64,000 nt of DNA from Rhodoferax sp. (GTDB lineage Bacteria > Pseudomonadota > Gammaproteobacteria > Burkholderiales > Burkholderiaceae_C), in contig NZ_JAUYQD010000005.1 in NCBI RefSeq assembly GCF_030697375.1, forward strand, positions 62,001 to 126,000, written 5' to 3'. Of this stretch, positions 54,681 to 64,000 are shown piece by piece. Every line of letters starts with the position of its first letter. Position 1 is the first letter of the stretch. A program made the translations under genes and the position numbers. Below the pieces are notes generated by a model. The model searched no databases, was not told where the DNA came from, and saw only the letters and a list, made by a program, of their open reading frames with translations.

Positions 54681-56006
54681 TTAAACGCCGTGAAAGGCGA
54701 ACTGCATCTCGGGCCGCTGGCCGTTGATCAGTTCGGCAATGGCTTTGCCCGAACCTGCGCCGTGGGTCCAGCCCAGCGTGCCGTGCCCGGCGTTGACCCA
54801 CAGGCCCTTGACCCGGGTTTTGCCGATGTAGGGAATATTGGTGGGGGTGGCGGGGCGCAGCCCGGTCCAGTAGTTGGGCTCGCCGCCTTGCTCCACCGTG
54901 CGGGTGTCGCACATGCCGGGGTAAACCTGTTCGATGCGCCGCGACAGCATGTGGCAGCGGGCGCGGGCCACCGACGAGTCCAGCGTCAGGTCGTAGCCGC
55001 CCACTTCGATGGTGCCCGCCACGCGCAGCTGGTCGCCCAGGCGGCTGATGGCGATTTTCTTTTCGTCGTCGATGGTGGAGACCTGGGGCGCCAGTTCGGG
55101 CTTGAGGATCTGGAAGGTGGCGCTGTAACCTTTGCCGGGGTAAATGGGCAGCTTGACACCCACGCTGCGCAGCAAGGGCGCGGTGTAGGAGCCGCAGGCG
55201 GCGATCACCTGGTCGGCCTTCAAGGATAGCCGCTTTCCAACATGTTCTATGCCGCAAGCCCAGGTGGAACCTGCGCGCACAGCTACGGAATTAATAGCGC
55301 CACCCGTCACGTCCAGGCCTTCGATGCTGTGGCCATAGAGGAACTGCACACCCCGCGCTTTGCAGCGCTTGGCCAGTTCCTGGGTGAACACCCGGGCATC
55401 ACCCGACTCGTCGCTGGGTGTGTAGGTGCCGCCCACAATGGAATCGGCAAACTGCCGCAGCGCCGGCTCGATGCGCAGCAACTCGTCCTTGGCGACCACC
55501 TGGCGGGCGACGCCGTACTTGCGCATCAGCGCGGCGGCGTCGCCGGCGGTGTCGAACGATTTCTGGTCGGTGTAGTAGTGGGCAATGCCGCGCTCCAGGC
55601 GCTGGTACTCGATGCCGGTGCTGGCCACCAGGTCTTTCAGGGCGCTGTGGCTGTAGGCGCCCAGGGCCACCAGTTGCTGCACATTGCGCTCAAAGGCCTG
55701 GTCGTTGCAGTTGGCCAGGAACTCCAGGCCCCAGGCGTACTGCAGCCAGCCCGCGCCCAAGGGGTTTTGCGGGCGGAACAGCAGCGGGGCCTCTTTGCTG
55801 AACATCCACTTCAGCGCCTTGAGCGGCGCATCGCGGTTGGCCCAGGGCTCGCAGTAGCTGACCGAAATTTGTGCCGCATTGGCAAAGCTGGTTTCCATGG
55901 CTGCGTCGGGTTGACGTTCCACCACGGTGACCTCATGCCCGCGCTCCAACAGGTGCCACGCGGTGCTTACGCCGATGATGCCGGCGCCTAAAACAAGTAT
56001 TTTCAT
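54681..56006 (-). CDS. dadA: D-amino acid dehydrogenase (DadA family)
   Basis: The protein has 441 residues. The FAD-binding start VLGAGIIGVSTAWHLLERGH is canonical, and the substrate-side motifs ANRDAPLKALKWMF and GHGTLGWTHGAGSGK are those of DadA. It oxidises D-amino acids to 2-oxo acids with electrons going to the respiratory chain, at the inner membrane face. Residues about 236-253 are encoded by a copy of the dispersed repeat and look like an insertion of about 13-15 residues relative to E. coli DadA, as remembered. It is divergent from an ArgP-like LysR gene. Confidence 0.92.
   Translation of the reverse strand: MKILVLGAGIIGVSTAWHLLERGHEVTVVERQPDAAMETSFANAAQISVSYCEPWANRDAPLKALKWMFSKEAPLLFRPQNPLGAGWLQYAWGLEFLANCNDQAFERNVQQLVALGAYSHSALKDLVASTGIEYQRLERGIAHYYTDQKSFDTAGDAAALMRKYGVARQVVAKDELLRIEPALRQFADSIVGGTYTPSDESGDARVFTQELAKRCKARGVQFLYGHSIEGLDVTGGAINSVAVRAGSTWACGIEHVGKRLSLKADQVIAACGSYTAPLLRSVGVKLPIYPGKGYSATFQILKPELAPQVSTIDDEKKIAISRLGDQLRVAGTIEVGGYDLTLDSSVARARCHMLSRRIEQVYPGMCDTRTVEQGGEPNYWTGLRPATPTNIPYIGKTRVKGLWVNAGHGTLGWTHGAGSGKAIAELINGQRPEMQFAFHGV
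55249..55301 (-). repeat. Dispersed AGCTGCTTGCGC repeat, copy 8, inside dadA
   Basis: On the minus strand GCTATTAATTCCGTAGCTGT, then GCGC, a TTCCACC and GGCTTGCGGC follow the repeat consensus. It is translated in frame as AINSVAVRAGSTWACGI, the same reading frame and orientation as copy 3 in uup. Confidence 0.7.
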
Positions 56007-56091
56007 GGACAGGAGTGTCGTTCAAACGGCATGCCTGTAGCAGCAAAATGAAATGCTTTGCAAAATCATAAGTTTTGTTAATAATACGGGG

Positions 56092-57057
56092 ATGCGAATT
56101 TTTGATGCCGATGCCCTGGAGTGCCTGGCTTCCATCGTGGAAGAGGGCGGTTTTGAGCGCGCCGCCGTGCGCCTGTCCATCACCCAGTCGGCGGTGTCAC
56201 AGCGCCTGCGGGCGCTGGAAGCCCAGGTCGGCACCGTGCTGCTGGTGCGCAGCCGCCCGGTCAAACCCACCTCGGCCGGGCGGCTGCTGATCAAACATGC
56301 GATGCAAATGCGCCTGCTGCGCGCCGATCTGGAAACCGATTTGCAGGACTTCACCCCCAGCGCCGGGGCCCCCACCGAAGAAGAGCGCGTGTCCATTGCC
56401 ATCAACGCCGACAGCATCGCCACCTGGGCCTTGTCCGCGCTGGACACCCTGGTCCACGGCGGTTTGCCGCTGGAGATCATCACCGACGACCAGGATTTCA
56501 CCCACGAGTGGCTGCGCGAAGGGCAGGTGCTGGGCTGTGTCACCACCCTCAAGCAGGCCCTGCGCGGCTGCAAGGTGCTGCCCCTGGGCGCCATGCAGTA
56601 TGTGGTGGTGGCGACCCGCGCCTATGCGCAGGCGCATTGCCCGCAGGGGCTGACGCCCCACAACTTTCGGCAGATTCCCTTCATCGCCTTCAACCGCAAG
56701 GACGATTTGCAGACCGAGTTTGTCGGGCGCGCTTTGGGCTTGCGCCGGGTGAAGCTGAACCAGCGTTTCGTGCCCAGTTCCGAAGGGCAGGTGCGCGCCG
56801 TGCTGGCCGGTTGGGGCGCCAGCGTCCTGCCCGAACTGGAGGTGCGCCATTTGCTGGCCAACGGCGAACTGGTGAACCTGGCCCCCAACGTGACCCTGCC
56901 GGTCAACCTGTACTGGCATTGCTGGAATTTACATTCCGAGGTGATTGACCGCCTGACCGCTGCACTGTCCAGCGCGGCCGCGCAGTCCTTGGGGCAGCCC
57001 ACAACGCCCGCCCCTGCCGCAAAAAGCGCCAAAACCTCCCGCGTGGCGCAGACTTAG
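56092..57057 (+). CDS. LysR-family regulator, ArgP/LysG-like
   Basis: The protein has 321 residues from the ATG at 56092; an earlier start would lengthen the N-terminus atypically. The helix-turn-helix lies at about 5-60 (DALECLASIVEEGGFERAAV, then SQRLRALEAQVG). The effector domain contains ADSIATWALSAL, typical of ArgP/IciA, which responds to lysine or arginine. ArgP normally controls the amino acid exporter argO, which is absent here. Its divergent neighbour dadA is the probable target. Confidence 0.87.
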   Translation: MRIFDADALECLASIVEEGGFERAAVRLSITQSAVSQRLRALEAQVGTVLLVRSRPVKPTSAGRLLIKHAMQMRLLRADLETDLQDFTPSAGAPTEEERVSIAINADSIATWALSALDTLVHGGLPLEIITDDQDFTHEWLREGQVLGCVTTLKQALRGCKVLPLGAMQYVVVATRAYAQAHCPQGLTPHNFRQIPFIAFNRKDDLQTEFVGRALGLRRVKLNQRFVPSSEGQVRAVLAGWGASVLPELEVRHLLANGELVNLAPNVTLPVNLYWHCWNLHSEVIDRLTAALSSAAAQSLGQPTTPAPAAKSAKTSRVAQT

Positions 57058-57140
57058 CGCACCAGCACCAGAAGCACCGGCACCTTGCGGTGCGCCAGAG
57101 ACTTGGCGGGTGCGTAAGGGGCCCGGTCCGTCACGTTTCC

Positions 57141-57180
57141 TCGCTTTAGAGACTGCTTGCATACGGGTAAACACCTAAAA
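57141..57180 (+). repeat. Dispersed AGCTGCTTGCGC repeat, copy 9 (degenerate)
   Basis: CTTTAGAGACTGCTTGCATA followed by CGGGTAAACACCTAAA retains only the core spacing of the repeat family. Confidence 0.5.
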
Positions 57181-57197
57181 CGTCGAATCAACAAATG

Positions 57198-57225
57198 CTT
57201 TACGTCTTAACTATTAAGATATAAA
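57198..57225 (+). promoter_or_regulatory. Promoter with inverted-repeat operator, upstream of the monooxygenase gene
   Basis: CTTTAC (57198-57203) and TATAAA (57220-57225) are 16 bp apart. The perfect inverted repeat TCTTAA-CTA-TTAAGA (57205-57219) fills the spacer. It is the likely operator of the MarR-type regulator encoded in the same cluster. Confidence 0.6.
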
Positions 57226-57332
57226 GTACAACCCATGGTGCCGGGTATTTTTGTGACTTCAGACTATTCCGCATCGAACAGCGTCGTCGTCCTTGGCGGC
57301 AGTTTTGGCGATCCAACGATAGGAGAGACGCA

Positions 57333-59624
57333 ATGCGCATCGCATGTTTAGGCGGCGGCCCCGCGGGTTTGTACTTCGCAATTTTGATGAAGAAGGCCAA
57401 TCCGGCGCACGACATCACTGTGATGGACCGCAATGCCGCCGACAACACCTTTGGCTGGGGCATTGTTTTTTCCGACAAGACCATGGATGGCTTCCGGGAT
57501 GCCGATGCGCAGGTCGTTAATGAAATCGAAGCCAACTTTCACCACTGGGACGATATTGATGTACACGTCAAAGGCCGCAAGATCACCTCGGGGGGGCACG
57601 GTTTTTGTGGCATGGCGCGTCTGAAATTGCTTCAAATCTTCCAGCATCGCGCGGCCGAACTCGGCGTCAAGATGCAGTGGGAGCAGGAGATTACCGATCC
57701 CGATATGTATGCCCGGGAGTACGACCTGGTGGTGGGTGCCGATGGCGTTTTCTCGACCACGCGGGCCAAACACGAAGCGCACTTCAATCCGCGCATTGAT
57801 CAACGCACCAACCGCTTCATCTGGCTGGGTACCACAAAGAAGCTCGACGCCTTCACCTTTGCCTTCAAGGAAACCGAGTTTGGCAGGTTCAATCTGCACG
57901 CCTACCGGTTCAACGAAGAGATGTCCACTTTTATTGTGGAAACCCCCGAGGCCACCTGGCTCAAGGCTGGCATTGACAAGTTGGAGGCTGATCAATCCAT
58001 CGCCTTTTGCGAGAACCTGTTTGCGGACCTGCTCGATGGCCACAAGCTGATCTCCAACGCCCGTCACCTGCGTGGTTCGGCGATGTGGATCAAGTTCAAT
58101 CGGGTGCTGTGCGAGCGCTGGCACAAGGACAATATCGTGCTCATTGGCGACGCCGCACATACCGCCCACTTCGCCATCGGCTCCGGCACCAAGCTGGCGA
58201 TGGAAGATGCCATTTCTTTGGCCAAAGTGCTCAACAGCAGTGAAGGCACGGTGCCTGAACGCCTGGCGCGTTACCAAGCCGAGCGCGAAATCGAAGCGCT
58301 CAAGCTGCAAAGCGCGGCACGCAACCGCATGACCTGGTTTGAGGACGTGGAGCGCTATGTGCACATGGAGCCCGAGCAACTCGCTTTCTCACTGCTGACG
58401 TCCAGCCAGCGCGTCGGTCACGCCAACCAGAAATTGCGTGACCCCCAATACGTCGAAAGTGTGGATACGTGGTTTGCCCAGAAGTGCGGCCTGCCGCCCA
58501 AGCCGATCCCGCCGATGTTCACACCCTTCACACTGCGTGGCATGACGCTTGCCAACCGCGTGGTGGTGTCACCCATGTGCACCTATTCGGCGACCGATGG
58601 TTTGCCGGGCGATTTTCACTTCCAGCATTACACAGCGCGCGGTCTGGGTGGCGCAGCCCTCGTCATGACGGAGATGACCTGTATATCGGCGGATGCCCGT
58701 ATCAGCCCGGGGTGCGCAGGCATCTGGAGTGATGCGCAGGCCAGCGCCTGGGGGCGTATCGTCAGCTTTGTGCATGCCAACAGCACGGCGAAGATGGCGA
58801 TGCAAATTGGCCATGCAGGCCGAAAAGGTTCGACCAAGCTGGCGTGGGATGGCATTGACCAGCCATTGGCAGAGGGCAACTGGCCCCTGATTGCCCCATC
58901 GGCCTTGCCTTACGTCGCGGGTGCTTCGCAAGTGCCACGCGAGATGACGCGGTCCGATATGGACAAGGTCAAGGCGGATTTTGTCGCAGCAACCCTGCGG
59001 GCCGAAAGCGCTGGCTTCGACATGGTCGAATTCCACGCCGCGCATGGTTACCTGCTGTCCTCATTCATCTCGCCGCTCACCAACCAGCGCAGCGATGCGT
59101 ACGGTGGCAGTCTGGAAAACCGGTGTCGTTATCCACTGGAGGTGTTCAAGGCCATGCGTGCCGTGTGGCCAGCGGACAAGCCCATGTCGGTGCGGATTTC
59201 AGCGCATGACTGGGTGCCCGGCGGTACAACCCCGAACGACGCCGCAGAAGTGGCCCGCCTGTTCAAGGAGGCGGGCGCGGACATCATCCACGTCTCTTCC
59301 GGACAGGTCAGCAAAGACGAGAAGCCGGTGTATGGCCGCATGTTCCAGGTGCCGTTCTCCGACAAAATTCGCAACGAACTGAACGTCCCTACCATCACGG
59401 TAGGCAATATTTTTGAGGCCGACCACGTCAACACCATCATTGCCGCCGGACGTGCCGATTTGTGCGCGCTGGCCCGCCCGCATCTGGCGGACCCGGCATG
59501 GACGCTGCATGCCGCAGCCGAGCAGGGCTACACCGATATGGCGTGGCCCAAGCAGTACATGGGTGGCAAAGTCCAGCTGGAGCGCAACTTGGAGCGTGCC
59601 GGACAACTGGCGCTGAACGCATGA
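57333..59624 (+). CDS. 2-aminobenzoyl-CoA monooxygenase/reductase (fused FAD monooxygenase and OYE domains)
   Basis: The protein has 763 residues. Residues 1-390 form an FAD monooxygenase: [25 protein letters not shown], and [20 protein letters not shown]. Residues about 395-763 form an old-yellow-enzyme flavin reductase: [27 protein letters not shown], and [10 protein letters not shown]. This fusion is the family of salicylyl-CoA 5-hydroxylase and 2-aminobenzoyl-CoA monooxygenase/reductase, which dearomatises the CoA-bound ring in one protein. The genes that follow, ending in a ligase, fit the anthranilate pathway described for Azoarcus evansii. A good ribosome site (AGGAGA) precedes the ATG. 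Confidence 0.9.
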   Translation: MRIACLGGGPAGLYFAILMKKANPAHDITVMDRNAADNTFGWGIVFSDKTMDGFRDADAQVVNEIEANFHHWDDIDVHVKGRKITSGGHGFCGMARLKLLQIFQHRAAELGVKMQWEQEITDPDMYAREYDLVVGADGVFSTTRAKHEAHFNPRIDQRTNRFIWLGTTKKLDAFTFAFKETEFGRFNLHAYRFNEEMSTFIVETPEATWLKAGIDKLEADQSIAFCENLFADLLDGHKLISNARHLRGSAMWIKFNRVLCERWHKDNIVLIGDAAHTAHFAIGSGTKLAMEDAISLAKVLNSSEGTVPERLARYQAEREIEALKLQSAARNRMTWFEDVERYVHMEPEQLAFSLLTSSQRVGHANQKLRDPQYVESVDTWFAQKCGLPPKPIPPMFTPFTLRGMTLANRVVVSPMCTYSATDGLPGDFHFQHYTARGLGGAALVMTEMTCISADARISPGCAGIWSDAQASAWGRIVSFVHANSTAKMAMQIGHAGRKGSTKLAWDGIDQPLAEGNWPLIAPSALPYVAGASQVPREMTRSDMDKVKADFVAATLRAESAGFDMVEFHAAHGYLLSSFISPLTNQRSDAYGGSLENRCRYPLEVFKAMRAVWPADKPMSVRISAHDWVPGGTTPNDAAEVARLFKEAGADIIHVSSGQVSKDEKPVYGRMFQVPFSDKIRNELNVPTITVGNIFEADHVNTIIAAGRADLCALARPHLADPAWTLHAAAEQGYTDMAWPKQYMGGKVQLERNLERAGQLALNA

Positions 59625-60394
59625 TGCGTGCCGGCCCTCATGCGGTGGTGACGGGCGGCGGTCGTGGCATGGGTGCCGCTATCGCCACCCGGCTCGTGGC
59701 CAACGGTTACCGTGTCACGATTACGGGGCGCGATGCCCGTCTGCTTGCCGAGTTTGCCGAGTCGCTGGGGGGGGCAAGCGTTTGCCAGCCGGTCGCGATG
59801 GACGTCAGTGACCGGGTATCGGTGGACCGTGGGATGGACGCGGCGCGTGCCACATTCGGCCCCATCACCGTGCTGGTGAACAACGCCGGACAGGCGGTGA
59901 GTGCCCCATTTTTGAAGACCGATGCAACCTTGTTCGAGCGCATGATCGGTGTCAACCTGATGGGGGCTTTTCACTGCATCCAAGCGGCCCTTCCCGACAT
60001 GCTGGCCGCCCAATCCGGGCGTGTCATCAATGTGGCCAGTACCGCCGGGTTGGTCGGTTACGCGTATGTCTCGGCTTACACCGCCGCAAAGCATGGTGTT
60101 GTTGGCCTGACCCGCTCCCTGGCGCTGGAGTTGGCGACCAAGGGCATCACGGTCAATGCCGTCTGCCCGGGCTATACCGAGACCGACATCGTCAAGGACG
60201 CTGTCGCCAACATCATGGCCAAGACTGGCCGCACCGAACTGGAGGCACGCGCCGAGTTGGCCAAAGGCAATCCGATGCAACGGCTGGTTCAACCCGAGGA
60301 AGTGGCCGACACGGTGGCCTGGCTCGCAGGGCTGGGTGCGGCCAGCATCACCGGCCAAGCCATCGCCGTGTGCGGTGGCGAGGTGATGGCATGA
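59621..60394 (+). CDS. Short-chain dehydrogenase/reductase of the anthranilate cluster
   Basis: The protein has 257 residues. It starts at 59621 in an ATGATG that overlaps the previous stop codon. The NAD(P)-binding [10 protein letters not shown], the NNAG strand, catalytic Ser in [10 protein letters not shown] and YTAAK are those of classical SDR enzymes. In the 2-aminobenzoyl-CoA pathway it would be the beta-hydroxyacyl-CoA dehydrogenase-type step. It is coupled to the monooxygenase gene. Confidence 0.9.
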   Translation: MMRAGPHAVVTGGGRGMGAAIATRLVANGYRVTITGRDARLLAEFAESLGGASVCQPVAMDVSDRVSVDRGMDAARATFGPITVLVNNAGQAVSAPFLKTDATLFERMIGVNLMGAFHCIQAALPDMLAAQSGRVINVASTAGLVGYAYVSAYTAAKHGVVGLTRSLALELATKGITVNAVCPGYTETDIVKDAVANIMAKTGRTELEARAELAKGNPMQRLVQPEEVADTVAWLAGLGAASITGQAIAVCGGEVMA

Positions 60395-60408
60395 GTATGA
60401 AACCATGG

Positions 60409-60462
60409 CTGCTATACATTTGATAGCTGCTTGCGCATATTTTACGGGACCTAGAGGCTTAA
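60409..60462 (+). repeat. Dispersed AGCTGCTTGCGC repeat, copy 10
   Basis: TTTGATAGCTGCTTGCGCAT followed by ATTTTACGGGACCTAGAGGC is near consensus. It fills the gap between the SDR and MarR genes. Its last bases run into the ATG of the MarR gene, so the ribosome binding region of that gene is repeat-derived. Confidence 0.85.
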
Positions 60463-61020
60463 ATGACTAAAACTATTACCCCCCAGCAGGATGCCAGCAC
60501 CGACGCGCTTCATGCCGCCGACGGCTTGGGTTTTGAAGCACGCAGCGCCGTTGGCGACCATGCTGCACTCAAACTGTGGCTGCGCATGCTGGCCTGTACC
60601 ACCCAGGTGGAGAGTGAAATTCGACGCAGACTGCGCGTGCGCTTTGACACCAGTTTGCCGCGCTTTGACTATCTGTCCCAGCTGTACCGAGAGACGGGGG
60701 GAATGCGCATGAAGGACCTCTCCAGCCACCTGATGGTGACCGGTGCCAATGTCACCGCGATCACGGACGAGTTGGAGCGGGATGGCTTGGTCACACGTTC
60801 CAGCAGCCCGACGGACAGGCGCTCCTGGTTATTGAAAATGACGCCCAAAGGCCGGGAGCAGTTTGAAACCATGGCCAAGGAACATGAGCAATGGGTGCTT
60901 GAATTGTTCGCCTGCCTTGATGCCACTACCTTGGCGCAAATGTACCGACAACTCGGTGGTTTGCGCGTGCACATCCTGAACTCACAGGCCGACGCCGTGC
61001 CGTCCTCTTCCACCCATTGA
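60463..61020 (+). CDS. MarR-family transcriptional regulator
   Basis: The protein has 185 residues. The winged-helix core has [20 protein letters not shown] and [20 protein letters not shown] with the wing [16 protein letters not shown]. MarR proteins repress aromatic catabolism genes and are released by a pathway CoA-thioester. Position inside the operon, and an inverted repeat in the promoter spacer 3.2 kb upstream, make that operon its likely target. The ribosome binding region comes from a dispersed repeat. Confidence 0.92.
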   Translation: MTKTITPQQDASTDALHAADGLGFEARSAVGDHAALKLWLRMLACTTQVESEIRRRLRVRFDTSLPRFDYLSQLYRETGGMRMKDLSSHLMVTGANVTAITDELERDGLVTRSSSPTDRRSWLLKMTPKGREQFETMAKEHEQWVLELFACLDATTLAQMYRQLGGLRVHILNSQADAVPSSSTH

Positions 61021-61037
61021 AACCCGGACCAAACGCG

Positions 61038-61901
61038 ATGAACTCCCACATTTCCACCTCCATCGACCCCACGCTACTGGCTGCCAACCGCAAGTCGCTG
61101 GCCGCCTACCAGGCCACGCATTTCCAGTGGACCTGCGCGAGCGGTGTCGCCACCATCACCCTCAACCGCCCGGAGCGCAAGAACCCGCTCACCTTCGCGT
61201 CTTACGCCGAGTTGCGCGACCTGTTTGGCCAGTTGAAATATGCCAGCGATGTCAAAGTGGTGGTGGTCACCGGTGCTGGCAGCAACTTTTGCTCGGGCGG
61301 TGATGTGCATGAAATCATTGGCCCGCTGGTGCAACTGGCGGCCCCTGAGTTGCTGATGTTCACCCGCATGACCGGTGATTTGGTAAAAGCCATGCGTGCC
61401 TGTCCACAGCCCATCATCGCGGCCATCGATGGTATTTGTGCAGGCGCGGGTGCCATTACCGCCATGGCGTCCGACCTGCGCATCGGCACGGTGCGCAGCA
61501 AAACCGCTTTCCTGTTCAACCGCGTTGGTCTGGCCGGTTGCGACATGGGTGCCTGCGCCATATTGCCGCGCATCATCGGCCAGGGCCGCGCCAGTGACTG
61601 GTTGTACAGCGGCCGCTCCGTCGGCGGCGAAGAAGCAGAGCGGGCCGGATTCCTCAACCGTCTGAGCGCACCTGAAACCCTGCTGGCGGACGCGCAAGCC
61701 TGGGCCAGCGACATTGCTGCCGGGCCCACCTTTGCCAACGGCATCACCAAAACCATGCTGCACCAGGAGTGGAACATGTCCATTGACCAAGCCATTGAAG
61801 CGGAAGCGCAGGCGCAGGCACTGTGCATGCTGACTGAAGACTTCCGCCGCGCCTACAACGCCTTCGTCGCCAAACAAAAGCCTGTTTTTCAGGGTAACTA
61901 A
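61038..61901 (+). CDS. Enoyl-CoA hydratase/isomerase family protein
   Basis: The protein has 287 residues from the ATG at 61038. The crotonase core ([20 protein letters not shown], then [13 protein letters not shown] with the oxyanion GG) and [20 protein letters not shown] are intact. In the anthranilate cluster it would hydrate or open the dearomatised ring CoA ester. It is 12 bp before the acyl-CoA dehydrogenase gene on the same strand. Confidence 0.92.
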   Translation: MNSHISTSIDPTLLAANRKSLAAYQATHFQWTCASGVATITLNRPERKNPLTFASYAELRDLFGQLKYASDVKVVVVTGAGSNFCSGGDVHEIIGPLVQLAAPELLMFTRMTGDLVKAMRACPQPIIAAIDGICAGAGAITAMASDLRIGTVRSKTAFLFNRVGLAGCDMGACAILPRIIGQGRASDWLYSGRSVGGEEAERAGFLNRLSAPETLLADAQAWASDIAAGPTFANGITKTMLHQEWNMSIDQAIEAEAQAQALCMLTEDFRRAYNAFVAKQKPVFQGN

Positions 61902-61913
61902 GGACGCCGCACC

Positions 61914-63086
61914 ATGAGTGATACCCACTACCTGAACTGGCCCTTTTTTGAGCCCCACCATGCAGAGCTTGCCAAATCCCTGGATGCTTGGTGTGTGGAC
62001 AACATCGCGCAGACGCACAGCCCCGATGTGGATGCCGAGTGCATCGCGCTGGTGCGCCAGTTGGGGGCCGGTGGCTGGTTGCGCCACGCGGTCGGTGGCA
62101 CCGAATACGGTGCCGCCCGGGCTGATATAGACACCCGCAGCATTTGCCTGATCCGCGAAACACTGGCCCGCCACAGCGGACTGGCAGACTTCGCCTTTGC
62201 CATGCAGGGACTGGGTTCCGGCGCGATCAGCCTGGCAGGCACAGCGCAGCAGAAGCTTGCCTATTTGCCGCGTGTCGCGGCCGGCGAGGCCATTGCCGCT
62301 TTTGCCTTGAGCGAGCCCGACGCCGGCTCCGATGTGGCTGCCATGCAATGCAGTGCGCGCATCGAGGGGGACAGCGTGCTGCTCAACGGCACCAAAACCT
62401 GGATTTCCAACGGCGGCATTGCCGACTTTTACGTGGTGTTTGCGCGCAGCGGTGAAGCTCCGGGTTCGCGTGGCATCAGCGCTTTTATTGTGGATGCCGA
62501 TACGCCGGGCTTTAGCGTGAGCGAGCGCATTCACGTCATGGCACCGCACCCGCTGGGCACCCTGCGCTTTCAGGACTGCCGCATTCCCTTGTCGCAGCGT
62601 ATTGGCGCGGCGGGTGAGGGCTTTAAAGTGGCCATGCGCACGCTGGATGTGTTCCGCACCTCAGTTGCTGCTGCGGCGCTGGGTTTTGCCCGCCGCGCGC
62701 TGGATGAAGGCTTGCAGCGCGCCACCACCCGCAAGATGTTCAAGCAGACCCTGGCCGACTTTCAATTGACCCAGGCCAAACTGGCACAGATGGCCACCAC
62801 CGTCGATAGCGCAGCCTTGCTGACCTACCGCGCCGCCTGGCAGCGCGACCAGGGCCAAACTGTGACCCGAGAAGCCGCCATGGCCAAGATGGTCAGCACC
62901 GAGGGTGCGCAGCAGGTGATTGACGCGGCCGTACAGCTCTGGGGCGGCATGGGTGTGGTCAGCGAACAACCCGTTGAGCGCCTGTACCGCGACATCCGCT
63001 CCCTGCGCATTTATGAAGGGGCAACCGAGGTGCAGTTGCTCATCATCGCGCGGGAGCTGCTCAAAGACGTTGGACACGCACCATGA
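61914..63086 (+). CDS. Acyl-CoA dehydrogenase
   Basis: The protein has 390 residues. The FAD and acyl-CoA motifs [36 protein letters not shown] and the C-terminal [20 protein letters not shown] with the catalytic Glu are present. It carries out an alpha,beta-dehydrogenation in ring-cleavage product oxidation. The stop overlaps the CoA ligase start by four bases. Confidence 0.92.
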   Translation: MSDTHYLNWPFFEPHHAELAKSLDAWCVDNIAQTHSPDVDAECIALVRQLGAGGWLRHAVGGTEYGAARADIDTRSICLIRETLARHSGLADFAFAMQGLGSGAISLAGTAQQKLAYLPRVAAGEAIAAFALSEPDAGSDVAAMQCSARIEGDSVLLNGTKTWISNGGIADFYVVFARSGEAPGSRGISAFIVDADTPGFSVSERIHVMAPHPLGTLRFQDCRIPLSQRIGAAGEGFKVAMRTLDVFRTSVAAAALGFARRALDEGLQRATTRKMFKQTLADFQLTQAKLAQMATTVDSAALLTYRAAWQRDQGQTVTREAAMAKMVSTEGAQQVIDAAVQLWGGMGVVSEQPVERLYRDIRSLRIYEGATEVQLLIIARELLKDVGHAP

Positions 63087-64000
63087 CCACCGCCCACATT
63101 GACACCTTTGCCCGCGACAGCCTGCCGGCCATCGCGTTGCAACCCGATTTCTTGTTCAATCTGCCGGAGTTGCAGTTTGGCGCGCACATCAACTGCGCCA
63201 CGGAGTTGCTGGATCGCCATATTCGCGAAGGGCGTGGGGAGCGCGTGTGCATCCGGGGCAAAGATGTGTGCTGGACCTACCGTGATTTGAACGACCGCGC
63301 CAACCAGGTTGCCAACGTGCTGACGCGGGACATGGGATTGGTGGCGGGCAACCGGGTGCTGCTGCACGCGTCCAACACACCGATGATGGCGGCTTGCTGG
63401 TTTGGTATCGTCAAGGCGGGTGGCATCGCCGTGGCGACCATGCCGCTGCTGCGCGCCAAAGAGCTCCAGCCGATTCTGGACATCGCCAAGATCAGCCATG
63501 CGCTGTGCGAAGCCAGCCTATCCACTGAAATGGGTCTGGCGGCACACAACACGCCCCAACTGCGGCACCTGCGCCACTTCAACTACAGCGGCCCCGACAG
63601 TCTGGAGGCCGCCATGGAGCGCCAGAGCCCCGTGTTTGAAAACGTCAACACCGCCGCCGATGACACCTGTTTGATTGCCTTTACATCCGGCACCACGGGT
63701 ATCCCTAAGGCCACCATGCACTTCCACCGCGATGTGATGGCGATCTGTGCCTGCTGGCCGGGGTATGTGCTCAAGCCGACGCCCGACGATGTGTTCATCG
63801 GCAGCCCCCCCTTGGCGTTCACCTTTGGTCTGGGCGGCCTGCTGCTGTTCCCGATGTCGGTGGGCGCGTCCACCGTGCTGCTGGACAAGGCCGGGCCCAC
63901 ACAGCTGCTCGACGGCATCAAGGAATTTGGCGCCACGGTGGTGTTCACGGCACCCACTTCCTACCGCACCTTGTCGGCACGGGGCAGCGAGGTGCGCCGA
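63083..64000 (+). CDS. 2-aminobenzoate (benzoate-type) CoA ligase, partial (right window edge)
   Basis: About 306 codons are present before the window ends. The AMP-binding motif [14 protein letters not shown] is clear, and the N-terminal layout ([20 protein letters not shown]) is that of the benzoate/aminobenzoate-CoA ligases. It would activate anthranilate to 2-aminobenzoyl-CoA, the substrate of the fused monooxygenase at the start of the cluster. The C-terminal third, including the catalytic lysine, lies outside the window. Confidence 0.88.
   Translation, partial: MTTAHIDTFARDSLPAIALQPDFLFNLPELQFGAHINCATELLDRHIREGRGERVCIRGKDVCWTYRDLNDRANQVANVLTRDMGLVAGNRVLLHASNTPMMAACWFGIVKAGGIAVATMPLLRAKELQPILDIAKISHALCEASLSTEMGLAAHNTPQLRHLRHFNYSGPDSLEAAMERQSPVFENVNTAADDTCLIAFTSGTTGIPKATMHFHRDVMAICACWPGYVLKPTPDDVFIGSPPLAFTFGLGGLLLFPMSVGASTVLLDKAGPTQLLDGIKEFGATVVFTAPTSYRTLSARGSEVRR

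Larger units (their letters stand above)
57058..57332. other. Control region of the 2-aminobenzoyl-CoA operon
   Basis: About 275 bp without a gene. It contains a faint repeat copy (57141-57180) and a promoter with an inverted repeat in its spacer (57198-57225). No small protein gene is credible. Confidence 0.6.

Overview
The window is 64 kb of G+C-rich chromosome from a betaproteobacterium. Protein families, gene order and a dispersed short repeat with the core AGCTGCTTGCGC suggest the family Comamonadaceae, near Rhodoferax, Polaromonas or Acidovorax. The genus cannot be settled from the sequence alone. Coding density is high. I saw no rRNA or tRNA genes, no complete insertion sequence and no CRISPR array.

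Layout. 1-9.2 kb: a minus-strand signalling operon (periplasmic molybdopterin-fold protein, 1777-residue hybrid histidine kinase, HD-GYP response regulator, CheY-like regulator), followed by a Tat-exported PilJ-domain protein and a hemerythrin-like protein. 9.3-13.2 kb: a small accessory island, visibly A+T-richer beyond 11.2 kb, with an AlbA_2/Schlafen-type ATP-binding protein, an orphan Cas2-like protein, a DUF2188 protein, a probable small RNA and an XRE/ImmA pair. 13.3-19.2 kb: reductive pyrimidine catabolism (preT, preA, dihydropyrimidinase, N-carbamoyl-beta-alanine amidase), preceded by a RutR-like operator and containing a pair of long palindromic elements. 19.2-25.3 kb: c-di-GMP genes (a GGDEF/EAL sensor behind its own periplasmic binding protein, and a membrane diguanylate cyclase). 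25.3-31.1 kb: an ABC-F ATPase, a LysR regulator, a lipoprotein glycerophosphodiesterase and a wax ester synthase/DGAT.

31.3-37.2 kb holds the most unusual locus: four tightly coupled genes encoding an unknown helical protein, a ClpA/ClpB-like AAA+ ATPase with a degenerate first module, an NrdG/PflA-like radical SAM protein and a zinc-ribbon Ser/Thr kinase anchored by C-terminal membrane helices. 37.3-43.1 kb: a divergent Hsp20 pair, alanine dehydrogenase, two conserved unknown proteins and a PIN-toxin/XRE-ImmA module. 43.3-47.3 kb: beta-alanine aminotransferase, (methyl)malonate-semialdehyde dehydrogenase and a divergent LysR gene. With the pyrimidine operon these give a route from uracil to acetyl-CoA. 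47.4-57.1 kb: assorted genes, including an orphan sugar-binding protein behind two LacI-type palindromes, an ECF sigma factor between two small DUF2892-like membrane proteins, and D-amino-acid dehydrogenase with a divergent ArgP-like regulator. 57.3-64 kb: an aerobic 2-aminobenzoyl-CoA (anthranilate) degradation cluster, cut off inside its CoA ligase by the window edge.

A recurring theme is the dispersed ~50-bp repeat, with ten copies recognised. Several supply a Shine-Dalgarno sequence, start codon or stop codon to a neighbouring gene. Three lie in frame inside coding sequences: two in the ABC-F gene and one in dadA.
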